From positions 310,001-374,000 of the forward strand of contig NZ_JAHXRW010000001.1 in the NCBI RefSeq assembly GCF_019429625.1: a stretch of 64,000 nt of DNA, in the 5' to 3' direction. Each line of letters starts with the position of its first letter. The first letter of the stretch is position 1. The stretch comes from Celeribacter sp. PS-C1. Lineage in GTDB: Bacteria; Pseudomonadota; Alphaproteobacteria; Rhodobacterales; Rhodobacteraceae. This document shows positions 56,083 to 64,000 of this stretch, in pieces. A program made the translations under genes and the position numbers. The notes beneath the pieces are model-generated. The model was not told the DNA's origin, did not search any database, and saw nothing but the letters and a program-made list of their open reading frames with translations.

Positions 56083-56977
56083 ATGGTTGAGCTTGGCTTT
56101 GGTTGCAACTCTCGCCGCCTGTATAGGCGGCGGAGACAGCAGTCCGCCCCCCACAGTGACGGTGTCCTCGTCGGATCACCGCCCGGCCAAGGCCCTGTTT
56201 GGGCCGGTCGCGCTCCCTTCCTCGCAAACGCCCGAATCCTTTGGTAGCTATTCCAAAGGCTGTTTGGCTGGCGCTGCGGCCTTGCCGGAAAACGGCCCGA
56301 CATGGCAGGCCATGCGCCTCTCTCGCAATCGTAACTGGGGCCAGCCGGTCTTGGTCGATTTTCTCGAAGACCTGTCGCGCAAAGCCGCTGCTCAGCCCGG
56401 CTGGAACGGGCTTTATATTGGCGACATGAGCCAGCCCCGTGGTGGTCCGATGTCGTCGGGCCATGCGAGCCATCAGATCGGTCTGGATGCTGACATCTGG
56501 ATGCTGCCCGCGACCCGTCTCGATCTGAGCCGCGCGGAGCGTGAAAGCCTGTCTTCGATCTCGATGCAGCGCTCTTCCGGCGCCTATACGAATGGAAGCT
56601 GGACTCGCGCGCATCATGAGATCATCAAAGCCGCCGCCTCTGACCCGCGCGTCGCGCGGATTTTCGTCTTCCCCGGCGCCAAGGTGCAGATGTGCAACGA
56701 CGAAAAAGGTGACAAAAGCTGGCTGCGCAAGGTGCGCCCGTGGTGGGGGCATCACTATCATTTCCATGTGCGGCTGAACTGTCCGCGCGGCGATAAAACC
56801 TGTGTCGATCAGGCCGCGCCGCCCCCCGGAGACGGCTGCGCCGATGCGCAGGATTGGGTGAACAATATCCTGAACCCGCCGCCGCCGGACCCGAATGCCA
56901 AACCGGCGAAACCCAAACCTCCGATCACGCTTGCGAGTTTGCCTGCTCAATGCTCCGCCGTCTTGTCCTCGCGCTGA
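56072..56977 (+). CDS. mepA: Penicillin-insensitive murein endopeptidase, predicted lipoprotein
   Basis: MepA is a LAS-family zinc peptidase cutting D-Ala-mDAP crosslinks in peptidoglycan. Zinc and catalytic motifs are [14 protein letters not shown] (His and Asp, about 129-142) and the final [12 protein letters not shown] (about 226-237). Unlike E. coli MepA, the N-terminus has a lipobox (LVATLAAC, Cys about residue 18), so it is predicted to be lipid-anchored. Six further cysteines may form disulphides. Its start overlaps the UMF1 gene and its end overlaps the next gene by 28 bases, so all three are one transcript. Confidence 0.93.
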   Translation: MMRKWLSLALVATLAACIGGGDSSPPPTVTVSSSDHRPAKALFGPVALPSSQTPESFGSYSKGCLAGAAALPENGPTWQAMRLSRNRNWGQPVLVDFLEDLSRKAAAQPGWNGLYIGDMSQPRGGPMSSGHASHQIGLDADIWMLPATRLDLSRAERESLSSISMQRSSGAYTNGSWTRAHHEIIKAAASDPRVARIFVFPGAKVQMCNDEKGDKSWLRKVRPWWGHHYHFHVRLNCPRGDKTCVDQAAPPPGDGCADAQDWVNNILNPPPPDPNAKPAKPKPPITLASLPAQCSAVLSSR

Positions 56978-57828
56978 TCGCGAGCCTGTCTGTCCAGACC
57001 GCTATGGCCGCCGAGGCGCGCTATTTGGGGTCCTACTCATGGGTGTCCGAGAATGCCCTCGTGGGGGGGCTCTCGGGTCTTGAACTGTCCGAAGATGGGC
57101 TGCAATTCGTGGCCCTCTCAGACCGCGGCAACTATTTCATCGGGCAGCTGACGCGTGACGACGCTGGCGTGGTTTCTGGCGTGTCTCTTGATAGGGGCGC
57201 GGCGCTCGTGGCCGAGGATGGCGGGCCTTTGCCACAATATAGCGACGACTCCGAAGGCATCGCGATCTCTGATGATGGACAGGTCTATGTAAGCTTTGAG
57301 TCCAACCACAGGGTCGCAAAGCTTGATCTGGAGACAGGGCGTGTGGTGGATCTTCCGAAGCATCCCGATTTCGCAAGCATGCAAAACAACTCCTCGCTTG
57401 AGGGACTGGCCGTCGATGATGTCGGTACGATCTACACTCTGCCGGAGCGCTCGGGGGCCGTTGGGCGCCCCTTTCCGCTCTACCGCTTCGTGGATGGAAC
57501 TTGGGACAACACATGGTCGATCCCGCGCGATCCAGATACGGATTTCCTGCCGGTCGGCCTCGATATCGGACCGGACGGGCGGCTGTATCTCTTGGAGCGC
57601 TGGTTCATGGGGTTGGGTTTTGCCTCCCGTGTGCGGCGCTTTGATCTCGGTCCTGACGGGCCGGAGAATGAGGTCGCGCTGTTGCGCACTTTGACCGCGA
57701 CCCATGACAACCTCGAAGGCATTGCGGTCTGGGCCGATGACGAAGGCATTCGCCTCACGATGGTCTCGGACGACAATTTCCGTTTCTTCCAGCGCACCGA
57801 ATTCGTCGATTACCGCGTCATCGAATAA
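56950..57828 (+). CDS. Exported esterase-like/phytase-like beta-propeller protein
   Basis: This is a periplasmic or secreted protein of 292 aa with a signal peptide ([19 protein letters not shown]). Repeated strands follow: [75 protein letters not shown] and NLEGIAV. This is the 'esterase-like activity of phytase' propeller pattern. The catalytic role is unproven. ATG 56950 was chosen for the signal peptide and lies inside the end of mepA. Confidence 0.82.
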   Translation: MLRRLVLALIASLSVQTAMAAEARYLGSYSWVSENALVGGLSGLELSEDGLQFVALSDRGNYFIGQLTRDDAGVVSGVSLDRGAALVAEDGGPLPQYSDDSEGIAISDDGQVYVSFESNHRVAKLDLETGRVVDLPKHPDFASMQNNSSLEGLAVDDVGTIYTLPERSGAVGRPFPLYRFVDGTWDNTWSIPRDPDTDFLPVGLDIGPDGRLYLLERWFMGLGFASRVRRFDLGPDGPENEVALLRTLTATHDNLEGIAVWADDEGIRLTMVSDDNFRFFQRTEFVDYRVIE

Positions 57829-57920
57829 CGCTTGCTTTGTGATCCGGCCAAGGTTAGACCGCCGCGTCGCTCCATAATGGGGCCGAGTTGCCGTCACCTT
57901 CGATAAAAAACGGGTACATC

Positions 57921-58562
57921 ATGAAACAGCTTCTTCTTGGCATTCTTGCCATGGCCGCCATTGTTGTGGCCTCCAACATCCTCGTTCAATTCCTGCTCCT
58001 CGACGGGCTGCTGACCTGGGGTGCCTTCACCTATCCTTTCGCCTTCCTCGTCACCGATGTGATGAACCGCGTGTACGGGGTGCAGTCCGCGCGCAAAGTC
58101 ATCTTCGCGGGCTTTGTTGCCGGCATCGTCTGTTCCCTCATCGGCACGCAAATCACGCTGCAAGGCGATGGCTATACCTATCAGGCCGTCGCTCTGCGTG
58201 TCGCCGTGGGCTCCGCCACCGCCTTTCTGATCGCCCAGCTTGTCGACGTCTTCGTCTTCAACCGGATGCGCGATGGCTCGTGGTGGAAAGCACCTTTCAC
58301 TTCGTCGCTCGTCGGCTCTGCGCTCGACACCGCGATTTTCTTCACCATCGCGTTTTCGCAAAGCATCACTGTCTTTGGCGAGAATGCCGATATGGAAGTG
58401 TCCTGGGCCTGGGACGCCGTGCCCTTCCTCTTGGTCGGTCAACCGGTTCCGCTCTGGATTTCGCTCGCTGTGGCCGATTGGGGTCTAAAATTCGCTCTCG
58501 CATTGATCGCTCTCGTGCCTTTCCGCCTAATTGTTGGGCGCCTCACGGCACGTATGGTATAA
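57921..58562 (+). CDS. Queuosine precursor transporter (YhhQ/VUT family)
   Basis: This is a 213-aa inner-membrane protein with six helices. The YhhQ pattern FAFLVTDVMNRVYGVQSARKVIFAGF near residue 40 is clear, as is LVDVFVFNRMRDGSWWKAPFTSSLVGSALDTAIFFTIAF. The family imports preQ0/preQ1 or queuine-type bases for tRNA modification. ATG 57921 was chosen because the first helix begins there. The 92 bp upstream contain an A-run (GATAAAAAACGGG) but no convincing preQ1 riboswitch. A leader-like RNA follows it downstream. Confidence 0.87.
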   Translation: MKQLLLGILAMAAIVVASNILVQFLLLDGLLTWGAFTYPFAFLVTDVMNRVYGVQSARKVIFAGFVAGIVCSLIGTQITLQGDGYTYQAVALRVAVGSATAFLIAQLVDVFVFNRMRDGSWWKAPFTSSLVGSALDTAIFFTIAFSQSITVFGENADMEVSWAWDAVPFLLVGQPVPLWISLAVADWGLKFALALIALVPFRLIVGRLTARMV

Positions 58563-58616
58563 ATTTACTTGCTATATACCAAATCTGTGGCACCATCATC
58601 TTATCGGCAATTCATC

Positions 58617-58633
58617 GAAAGGAGGTGGTCCAG
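58617..58633 (+). promoter_or_regulatory. Extended Shine-Dalgarno complementary to the 16S rRNA 3' tail
   Basis: GAAAGGAGGTGGTCCAG can pair with 17 consecutive bases of the standard 16S 3' end (CTGGATCACCTCCTTTC), with one G-U pair. Ordinary sites pair over 4 to 7 bases. It runs straight into the GTG start of an 18-codon frame, with no normal spacing from its far end. Confidence 0.8.
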
Positions 58634-58689
58634 TGTCTAGAGTGATGTTGGAGAGCGAGGTCAAGACAGTCGGGGGGGCCGCCACCTAG
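58633..58689 (+). CDS. 18-codon micro-ORF in the arfB leader
   Basis: The GTG at 58633 opens a frame for an 18-residue peptide, VSRVMLESEVKTVGGAAT, ended by TAG. The core AGGAGG lies about 8 nt upstream of the GTG, a usable distance. The peptide has no known match that I can recall. It may matter for being translated more than for its product, since the frame lies in the leader of arfB before a terminator. Confidence 0.5.
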   Translation: MSRVMLESEVKTVGGAAT

Positions 58690-58756
58690 AGGAAAAATCT
58701 AGTGTGAAACACTCCTGATTGGGTGTCCTAACTGACCCCATCTCCTGAGATCTCGG

Positions 58757-58784
58757 AGGGCTGCTCTATCTGGCAGCCCTTTTC
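58757..58784 (+). terminator. Intrinsic terminator immediately before arfB
   Basis: AGGGCTGC and GCAGCCCT pair perfectly around an 8-nt loop, followed by TTTTCC and another TTTT. It ends 22 bp before the arfB ATG, so arfB transcription has to pass it unless a promoter lies inside that gap, where none is visible. Confidence 0.88.
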
Positions 58785-58805
58785 CTTTTGCGGTATCTGT
58801 TCACC

Positions 58806-59219
58806 ATGCCCCTGACCGTCACAGATCAAATCACCATCGCCGATTGGGAACTGACCGAGCAATTCATCCGCTCGTCCGGTCCCGGCGGGCAGAACGTGAA
58901 CAAGGTCTCGACGGCGGTCGAGCTCCGGTTCGAAGCCGCCCGCTCGCCTAATTTGCCCGAACCCGTGAAGAACCGCCTGCGCCGTCTGGCTGGACGCCGC
59001 TGGACTAAGGAAGGTGCCGTCGTCATTCAGGTCGAAGAAACCCGCTCGCAGGCGCGGAACAGAGAGATCGCGCGGGAACGACTGGCGGAGCTGGTGCGGA
59101 AAGCCACGGAAAAGCCGAAACGCCGGATCAAGACGAAACCGACGAAGGGCAGTGTGGAACGGCGGATCAAGGCGAAGAAGGAACGGGGGGAGGTTAAGAA
59201 GTTGCGGGGGAAGGTATAG
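58806..59219 (+). CDS. arfB: Alternative ribosome-rescue factor B (ArfB)
   Basis: ArfB releases peptides from ribosomes stalled on truncated mRNA. The catalytic GGQ is in RSSGPGGQNVNKVSTAVEL (residues about 20-38). The C-terminal tail is Lys/Arg-rich (KPKRRIKTKPTKGSVERRIKAKKERG), the part that enters the empty mRNA channel. It is 137 aa, normal. ATG 58806 is the usual family start; no strong Shine-Dalgarno precedes it. It sits directly behind the leader RNA with its own terminator, which suggests controlled expression. Confidence 0.93.
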   Translation: MPLTVTDQITIADWELTEQFIRSSGPGGQNVNKVSTAVELRFEAARSPNLPEPVKNRLRRLAGRRWTKEGAVVIQVEETRSQARNREIARERLAELVRKATEKPKRRIKTKPTKGSVERRIKAKKERGEVKKLRGKV

Positions 59220-59273
59220 ATCAAGTGTTATGCTTGTGCTTTAAATGTATTAAGTATTTTTAAGGAATGAAAT

Positions 59274-59810
59274 GTGACGGATAATTCGGCAAGCTCTAAA
59301 CGAGGTTTCTTAGTTGGAGCTATTTACGTTTCTTTGGGTATTCATGTCCTGTGGCTTATATTGTTTTCTTTCGTTATTTTGGTCGGTCCTTTCCAAAAAA
59401 ACAGAGATGATTGTTCGCAGTTTGCTCAATCTATTGAAGTGTTCCAGATATGTGAGTTGGGAGAATTGGCAGGAAATGCACTGGCAACTGCTGGTCAAAT
59501 GGGCAGATTAGATATCGTCAGTCTTTCCTTAACTGTGCTGGGAGTTGTTTTGGCTTCTGCTGCGCTAGGTAGCTTTTTTCTCATCAGGGGCGCTGCGAAA
59601 GATGCCGCAGCTGATGAAGCCGTTGAATGGCTTGATAAGAAGAAATCTCAACTGATTACGACAGAGCTAGTAGAAAAGTCCATTTTAAATGATAGGATTG
59701 TATTGACACTTGCAAATGAAGTGGAAAAGCGCATATCGCACAATAAAGATGGAATCGATGGAAAAACCGCAGACTCTATTGCTGAATCGATGAAAAATGA
59801 TGAACTCTAA
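59274..59810 (+). CDS. AT-rich two-helix membrane protein, unknown
   Basis: This is a 178-aa protein with two membrane helices (about residues 12-38 and 80-104). A loop of about 40 residues between them contains two Cys (DDCSQ, QICEL). The C-terminal region is charged and helical (about 112-178, WLDKKKSQLITTELVEKSILNDRIVL). No family is recognised. It starts with GTG at 59274 with AAGGA upstream. Base composition is much richer in A and T than the flanking genes, suggesting recent transfer. It overlaps the ImmA/IrrE gene by 14 bases, so the two form a unit. Confidence 0.7.
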   Translation: MTDNSASSKRGFLVGAIYVSLGIHVLWLILFSFVILVGPFQKNRDDCSQFAQSIEVFQICELGELAGNALATAGQMGRLDIVSLSLTVLGVVLASAALGSFFLIRGAAKDAAADEAVEWLDKKKSQLITTELVEKSILNDRIVLTLANEVEKRISHNKDGIDGKTADSIAESMKNDEL

Positions 59811-60318
59811 TTTTCGAGACATAGCGGCTAAACATCTTGGGCCACCGGTCAACATTGAAGCGATTATTCGCTCAATGGGTATTGCCTTGAATAAAAAGGC
59901 TGATCTTGATGACCAGATATCTGGGCAGTTAAAACGTTTGCCTGCGAACAAGTTTGAAATATCTGCAAATAAATCAGATCATTATTTCCGCCAGAGATTT
60001 ACTATGGCGCATGAGCTTGGCCATTATCTTTTGCATGCGCATTTAATCGGCGAGGGTGTGGATGACAGCGTTGCGTACCGTAGTGAACCCTTTGGCGAAT
60101 TTTATAATGAAATGATATCTGCAACGGAAGAAACCGAAGCAAATCAATTTGCTGCACGGTTGTTGATGCCTAAAAGTAAGATCATAGAGTGTGTTGGTGT
60201 CGGCGATTCCATTTCTGAACTCGCAAAAAAATTTCAGGTTTCCAAGCAGGCAATGAATATACGGCTTCAAGCACTCGGATACATAATTGACGCAGATAAA
60301 GTGGGAGTTATTCCTTAA
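59797..60318 (+). CDS. ImmA/IrrE-family metallopeptidase
   Basis: This is a 173-aa zinc peptidase. The HExxH motif is AHELGHYLLHAH (His72, Glu73, His76) and the downstream metal Glu lies in EETEANQFAARLLMP (about 111-125), the ImmA/IrrE signature. A helix-turn-helix-like end follows (ISELAKKFQVSKQAMNIRLQALG). Known members cut a repressor (ImmR in ICEBs1, DdrO in Deinococcus). No repressor lies here; the partner is a membrane protein, so the trigger or target may be membrane-linked. The AT-rich composition is shared with its neighbour. Confidence 0.88.
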   Translation: MMNSNFRDIAAKHLGPPVNIEAIIRSMGIALNKKADLDDQISGQLKRLPANKFEISANKSDHYFRQRFTMAHELGHYLLHAHLIGEGVDDSVAYRSEPFGEFYNEMISATEETEANQFAARLLMPKSKIIECVGVGDSISELAKKFQVSKQAMNIRLQALGYIIDADKVGVIP

Positions 60319-60348
60319 AAGCAAATCATCAAATTTGCTTTTAAGTGA

Positions 60349-61641
60349 TTAAACCACAACCTCCATTTCCTCCTGCTCCCCAACCCCAAACACCCGCTTA
60401 TAGCGCTCGACCTCTTCCGCCGGCCCCATCGCTTTCTTCGGATTATCAGACAGCTTCACCGTCGGATTGCCATTCGCAGAGATTGCTTTGCAGACCAGTG
60501 AAAACGGCGCCAGCGCGTCGTCCGGGGTCAGGCCGCGGAAGTCGTTGGTGAGCAGAGTGCCCCAGCCGAAGGAGGTCTTCACCCGGCCTTTGAACTGATT
60601 GTGCAACTCGATGATTTTGTCCGTGTCCAAGCCGTCCGAGAAGATGACGAGCTTTTTGGTCGGGTCTTCGCCACGCGCTTTCCACCAGTCAATCGCCACC
60701 TCAGCACCGGTCGCGGGATCGCCGGAGTCGATGCGGATGCCGGTCCAGCCCGCGAGCCAATCGGGGGCGCGGTCCAGAAAGCCTTTGGTGCCATACGTGT
60801 CCGGCAGGATGATCCGAAGATTGCCGGAGTGCTCCTCGTGCCAGTCGCGCAGCACATCATAGGGCGCGGCGGCGAGTGCGGCATCGTCTTTGGCCAAGGC
60901 GGAATAGACCATGGGCAATTCATGCGCGTTGGTGCCCACCGCTTCCAGATCGCGCTTCATGGCGATGTGGCAATTTGAGGTGCCGGTGAATTTGCTGCCA
61001 AGCCCCTCGACCATGGCCTGAACGCACCAATCCTGCCAGAGGTAGGAGTGCCGGCGACGGGTGCCGAAATCGGCGATCTTGAGCCCGTCGAGCGGCTGCA
61101 ACTGTTTCACCTTTTCCCAAAGCTTGGTCATCGCGCGGGCGTAGAGCACCTGAAGCTCGAATTTCTTCATTGGGTCAAGCACGGCGCGCGACCGTAGCTC
61201 CATCAGGATCGACAAAGCGGGAATTTCCCAGAGCATCACCTCGGGCCAGCTGCCCTCAAAGGTCAGCTCATATTGCCCGTCCCGCTTTTCGAGCTGATAG
61301 GCCGGAAGGCGCAGGTTTTCGAACCACTCCATGAAATCCGGGCGGAACATCTGGCGTTTACCGTAAAACGTGTTGCCGCGCATCCAAGTGCTCTCGCCAC
61401 GTTTCAGGGATAGGGACCGCACATGGTCAAGCTGTTCTCGCAACTCGCCCTCATCGATCATCTCGGCCAGGCGGATGTCTTTCGAGCGGTTGATGAGAGA
61501 GAAGGTGACCGTGGTGTCCGGACGATTGCGGAACACCGATTGGCACATCAGCAGCTTGTAGAAATCCGTGTCGATCAGGGAGCGGACGATCGGGTCGATC
61601 TTCCATTTATGATTGTAGACGCGGGTTGCGATATCGACCAT
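60349..61641 (-). CDS. pncB: Nicotinate phosphoribosyltransferase
   Basis: PncB makes nicotinate mononucleotide from nicotinate and PRPP in NAD salvage. The N-terminal [14 protein letters not shown], the phosphorylated-His region [12 protein letters not shown] (about residue 200), the GTSNCHIAM motif and [13 protein letters not shown] phosphate-binding motif are all present. It is 430 aa, normal. ATG 61641 has AGAGGGA upstream and starts at the family N-terminus. sulP and pncA lie upstream on the same strand. Confidence 0.95.
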   Translation of the reverse strand: MVDIATRVYNHKWKIDPIVRSLIDTDFYKLLMCQSVFRNRPDTTVTFSLINRSKDIRLAEMIDEGELREQLDHVRSLSLKRGESTWMRGNTFYGKRQMFRPDFMEWFENLRLPAYQLEKRDGQYELTFEGSWPEVMLWEIPALSILMELRSRAVLDPMKKFELQVLYARAMTKLWEKVKQLQPLDGLKIADFGTRRRHSYLWQDWCVQAMVEGLGSKFTGTSNCHIAMKRDLEAVGTNAHELPMVYSALAKDDAALAAAPYDVLRDWHEEHSGNLRIILPDTYGTKGFLDRAPDWLAGWTGIRIDSGDPATGAEVAIDWWKARGEDPTKKLVIFSDGLDTDKIIELHNQFKGRVKTSFGWGTLLTNDFRGLTPDDALAPFSLVCKAISANGNPTVKLSDNPKKAMGPAEEVERYKRVFGVGEQEEMEVVV

Positions 61642-61749
61642 TTGGGCGGTCCCTCTTCCTATGACCGCCTTGTTAAAGCAGGGGGGACAAGGGTTTGGCA
61701 AGGAAAAGGCGTAAGAAAGGAGTTTGTGATCACAGGCTGGCGCCCCTTG

Positions 61750-63009
61750 TCATTTGTCGCGCGGATTCCAATCAGGATTGTCCGTGCCACGGCGCGACAG
61801 ACGCAGAGCCAAGCCAAGCGCGATCCCCGTGCCGATAGCGACCGTGAGGTCTGTGATCACAGTCAGGGCGAGGGTGATCAGCAAGAGCACAAGATCAGAC
61901 CGCCGCCCGCGCAGATATTCGCCCCAGCGATGCGGTTCGGACATATTCCAAGCCGTCAAAAGCAAAAGGCCCGAGAGCGCAGGAAGCGCGAGATAGCCCG
62001 CCAGCGGCGCGGCCAGCATCATGATCGCCAAAAGCGTCACGGCATGCACGATCCCGGCGACCGGGGTCTTGCCGCCTGCGCGCACGTTGGTCGCGGTGCG
62101 GGCAATCGCGCCGGTGGCAGGCAGGCCGCCAAACAGAGAAGACCCGATATTGGCCCAGCCCTGTGCCATCAGTTCTGCGTTGGAGCGGTGACGCCCACCG
62201 ATCATCCGGTCCGCGACCATGGCCGAGAGGAGGGACTCGACACCGGCGAGAAAGGCAATGACAAGCGCGGAGGGCAACAGTTCTCGCAGGGTCGCAAAGC
62301 TCAATTCCGGCAGATGCGGTGCGGGTAGGCTTTGTGGCAGCTCGCCAAACCGCGAGCGAATGGTCTCAACCGGTAGATCGAAAAGCGCCACCGCGGCGGA
62401 CGTCAGCGCCACGGCGACGATCAGCCCCGGCAGGCGCGGAAAAGCTCGGCGTAAGGCAACGATCAGAACCATAGTGGAGAGGCCAATTCCAAAAGACGCG
62501 GGGCTGAGGTCGGGCAAGGCCTCGATCAGCGCGGGAATTTTCTCGAGGAAATCGGCGGGGAAGGGGCCGGTAAGACCGAAGAGATCGGCCAGTTGGCTTG
62601 TCCCGATGATCACGCCGATCCCGATGGTAAAGCCATTGATCACCGCTTCGGGCACATGGCGCACCAACTGCCCGGCGCGGAGCAATCCGGCAATGATGAG
62701 GATAATCCCGGCGAGGAAGGTGGCGGCGACGAGACCGGTATAACCATGTGTGGCGATGACGCCTGCAACAACAACGATGAACGCACCAGTGGGCCCGCCA
62801 ATTTGCACCCGGCTGCCGCCCAAAGCGGAGATCAGAAATCCCGCAACAATGGCCGTGACGAACCCCACGGCGGGCGCGGCACCCGAAGCGATGGCAATCG
62901 CAATGGAAAGTGGCAGGGCGACGAGGGCAACAGTGATCCCCGCAAAGAGATCAGAGCCAAATTCGGCCCGCGTGTAGGTTTTCAGCGTGGTGAAAAGTTT
63001 GGGCGTCAT
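61750..63009 (-). CDS. SulP-family transporter lacking a STAS domain
   Basis: This is a 419-aa inner-membrane anion transporter. The SulP core is clear: FAGITVALVALPLSIAIAIASGAAPAVGF and GGSRVQIGGPTGAFIVVVAGV, then the later GMAQ-type segment LMAQGWANIGSSLFGGLPATGAIARTATNVRAGG. Most SulP proteins carry a cytoplasmic STAS domain of about 120 residues. Here the protein ends soon after the last helix (RRGTDNPDWNPRDK), so STAS is absent. It lies 4 bp after pncA and 108 bp before pncB, which raises the possibility of a pyridine carboxylate substrate instead of sulfate. Confidence 0.88.
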   Translation of the reverse strand: MTPKLFTTLKTYTRAEFGSDLFAGITVALVALPLSIAIAIASGAAPAVGFVTAIVAGFLISALGGSRVQIGGPTGAFIVVVAGVIATHGYTGLVAATFLAGIILIIAGLLRAGQLVRHVPEAVINGFTIGIGVIIGTSQLADLFGLTGPFPADFLEKIPALIEALPDLSPASFGIGLSTMVLIVALRRAFPRLPGLIVAVALTSAAVALFDLPVETIRSRFGELPQSLPAPHLPELSFATLRELLPSALVIAFLAGVESLLSAMVADRMIGGRHRSNAELMAQGWANIGSSLFGGLPATGAIARTATNVRAGGKTPVAGIVHAVTLLAIMMLAAPLAGYLALPALSGLLLLTAWNMSEPHRWGEYLRGRRSDLVLLLITLALTVITDLTVAIGTGIALGLALRLSRRGTDNPDWNPRDK

Positions 63010-63013
63010 GGCC

Positions 63014-63613
63014 CTAAAGGACCTCGACCCCGGCCGCGGTCATCCCACTGAGTGCCGCTGCCAGAGAGCCATCCATGTCAATCGCGCGACACAGATCTGT
63101 GCGCACGGTGACCTTGAAACCAAGTTTGGCGGCATCCACAGCGGAGAAATTCACACAGAAATCCGTCGCCAGCCCCACCAAAGTGAGCGTGTCGATCCCG
63201 CGGGTGCGCAGGTAGCCCTCAAGCCCGGTCGGGGTGACATGATCATTCTCGAAAAATGCCGAGTAGCTGTCGATCAGCGGGTTGAACCCTTTGCGGATGA
63301 TCAGGTCGCCCGTGGTCACGAGGTTCTTGTGGAATGCGGCGCCATCGGAGCCTTGTATGCAATGGTCGGGCCAAAGCACCTGCGTGCCATAGGGCATTTC
63401 AGTGGCCGAAAAGGGTGCGGCATCATGTGTGCTGGCAAAGGAACTGTGCCCAGCCGGGTGCCAATCCTGCGTCAGGATCACGGAGGCGAAGTCCGCCATC
63501 AGCGCATTGACCCCCGGCACAATCTCATCGCCTCCCGTCACTGCCAGCGCGCCGCCGGGGCAGAAGTCATTCTGGATGTCGATGACGATGAGGGCTTCGT
63601 TGGCTGCGCGCAT
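63014..63613 (-). CDS. pncA: Nicotinamidase
   Basis: PncA deaminates nicotinamide to nicotinate. The catalytic triad is visible: Asp in IVIDIQNDFCPGG (about residue 11), Lys in IIRKGFNP (about 107), and Cys in LATDFCVNFSA (about 150). Metal-binding residues lie in QDWHPAGHSSFA. It is 199 aa from ATG 63613, normal. It begins the pncA-sulP-pncB group on one strand, giving the two steps from nicotinamide to nicotinate mononucleotide with a transporter in between. Confidence 0.94.
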   Translation of the reverse strand: MRAANEALIVIDIQNDFCPGGALAVTGGDEIVPGVNALMADFASVILTQDWHPAGHSSFASTHDAAPFSATEMPYGTQVLWPDHCIQGSDGAAFHKNLVTTGDLIIRKGFNPLIDSYSAFFENDHVTPTGLEGYLRTRGIDTLTLVGLATDFCVNFSAVDAAKLGFKVTVRTDLCRAIDMDGSLAAALSGMTAAGVEVL

Positions 63614-63812
63614 GGGAGGTCTCCTTTGCCAAAGTGGTAGCGCGGTGGCGAGTTTCGGGCAAGGTGCGGTCGTCAATGTGAGATATTCAGCATTTCTCTC
63701 AAAATGACGCGAGGGCTCAACGCTTTCTTAGCCTTTGCCTGCTTTACTTCTGTGTGAGCCGATTGGGGTCGGTGGTCTGAGGCGAGAAAGCCTCTTCACG
63801 TGGGGTGAAATC

Positions 63813-64000
63813 ATGACAGTCTTAAATTTTCTGCGCACGCTTTCGGCGTGTGCGCTGGAGGCCTGCAATCTACGTCGTCCGGTTCTTTTAGTGTGTTTGG
63901 CGTGGACGCTAGCCATGGGCGGTGCCTCAAGCGTGGAAGCTGCCAAGCCGGGATCGCAGCAGCCGGGGGCCACAATCGTTATCTCAAACGATTATGGCGG
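63813..64000 (+). CDS. Secreted protein, N-terminal fragment (cut by window edge)
   Basis: An ATG at 63813 opens a frame that stays open to the end of the window (62 codons). A hydrophobic core (RPVLLVCLAWTLAMGGASSVEAA) after a basic stretch looks like a signal peptide with a cleavage site near VEAA. The next residues (KPGSQQPGATIVISNDYGG) do not identify a family. The GGGGTGAAA just upstream is a fair ribosome-binding site. Confidence 0.55.
   Translation, partial: MTVLNFLRTLSACALEACNLRRPVLLVCLAWTLAMGGASSVEAAKPGSQQPGATIVISNDYG

Larger units (their letters stand above)
58612..58790 (+). ncRNA. Structured leader RNA upstream of arfB
   Basis: Between the queuosine transporter and arfB lie, in order, the 17-nt anti-16S-tail sequence, the micro-ORF, a small hairpin AGTGT/ACACT, a GAGATCTC palindrome within CTCC/GGAG, and an intrinsic terminator. 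The string is long, GC-structured and non-coding apart from the micro-ORF. It could be a cis-acting attenuator for arfB or the 3' part of a free small RNA. Confidence 0.55.

Noticed and set aside
57829-57920. Possible preQ1 riboswitch before the queuosine-precursor transporter
   Set aside because: The A-run GATAAAAAACGGG recalls the preQ1-I tail, but I could not form the required first stem and pseudoknot partners. A covariance-model scan would decide.

Overview
The window looks like a piece of an alphaproteobacterial chromosome from the Rhodobacterales (Roseobacter-type Rhodobacteraceae). This rests on GC-rich coding, strongly Rhodobacterales-like housekeeping proteins (IalB family, class III alcohol dehydrogenase plus S-formylglutathione hydrolase, serC-serA, gpmI-envC-ctpA), alphaproteobacterial-type Zur and serC leader signals, and a 16S-tail-like Shine-Dalgarno motif. 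Genus is not decidable from the window alone.

Region 1 (1 to about 10,160) is accessory DNA. It carries a leftward Tn7-like transposition operon, tnsA-tnsB-tnsC(tniB)-tniQ, with every junction overlapping by 4 to 8 bases. tnsB is split by an apparent +1 frameshift. A Ner-like DNA-binding regulator lies upstream, and nearby are small unknown genes, an orphan MNT nucleotidyltransferase, and a secreted subtilase next to a small outer-membrane-barrel-like protein. The region stops sharply at a tRNA-Pro(CGG) gene (10,163-10,239, minus strand), with two 15-bp direct repeats spaced 23 bp apart just beside the tRNA 3' end. No transposon ends were proven, and the left end must lie outside the window.

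Region 2 (10,300-58,560) is core chromosome. It holds leucine synthesis (leuB, and leuCD as a separate unit), an AtoDA-type CoA transferase, and mscS. A growth cluster follows: rsfS-rlmH-gpmI-envC-like-ctpA-rppH. Next come a lytic transglycosylase, RNase R, a dapE operon, an iGluR-like channel, a Zur-box-preceded COG0523 GTPase, dapD, rlmN, the serine pathway (serB divergent from serC-serA), glutathione-dependent formaldehyde oxidation (frmA-fghA), a thiolase, a cytosolic hybrid histidine kinase, recQ, yggT, a UMF1 transporter, mepA and a queuosine-precursor transporter.

Region 3 (58,560-64,000) begins with an unusual leader in front of arfB. It has 17 nt complementary to the 16S rRNA 3' tail, directly followed by an 18-codon GTG-started micro-ORF, hairpins, and an intrinsic terminator ending 22 bp before arfB. 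Next is a visibly AT-rich two-gene insert (membrane protein plus ImmA/IrrE-type metallopeptidase), then an NAD-salvage group (pncA, a STAS-less SulP transporter, pncB) and the start of a secreted protein cut by the window edge.

The strongest candidates for something new are the arfB leader, the Tn7-like element with its Ner-like regulator and broken tnsB beside tRNA-Pro, the AT-rich membrane-protein/ImmA pair, and the subtilase/barrel pair.
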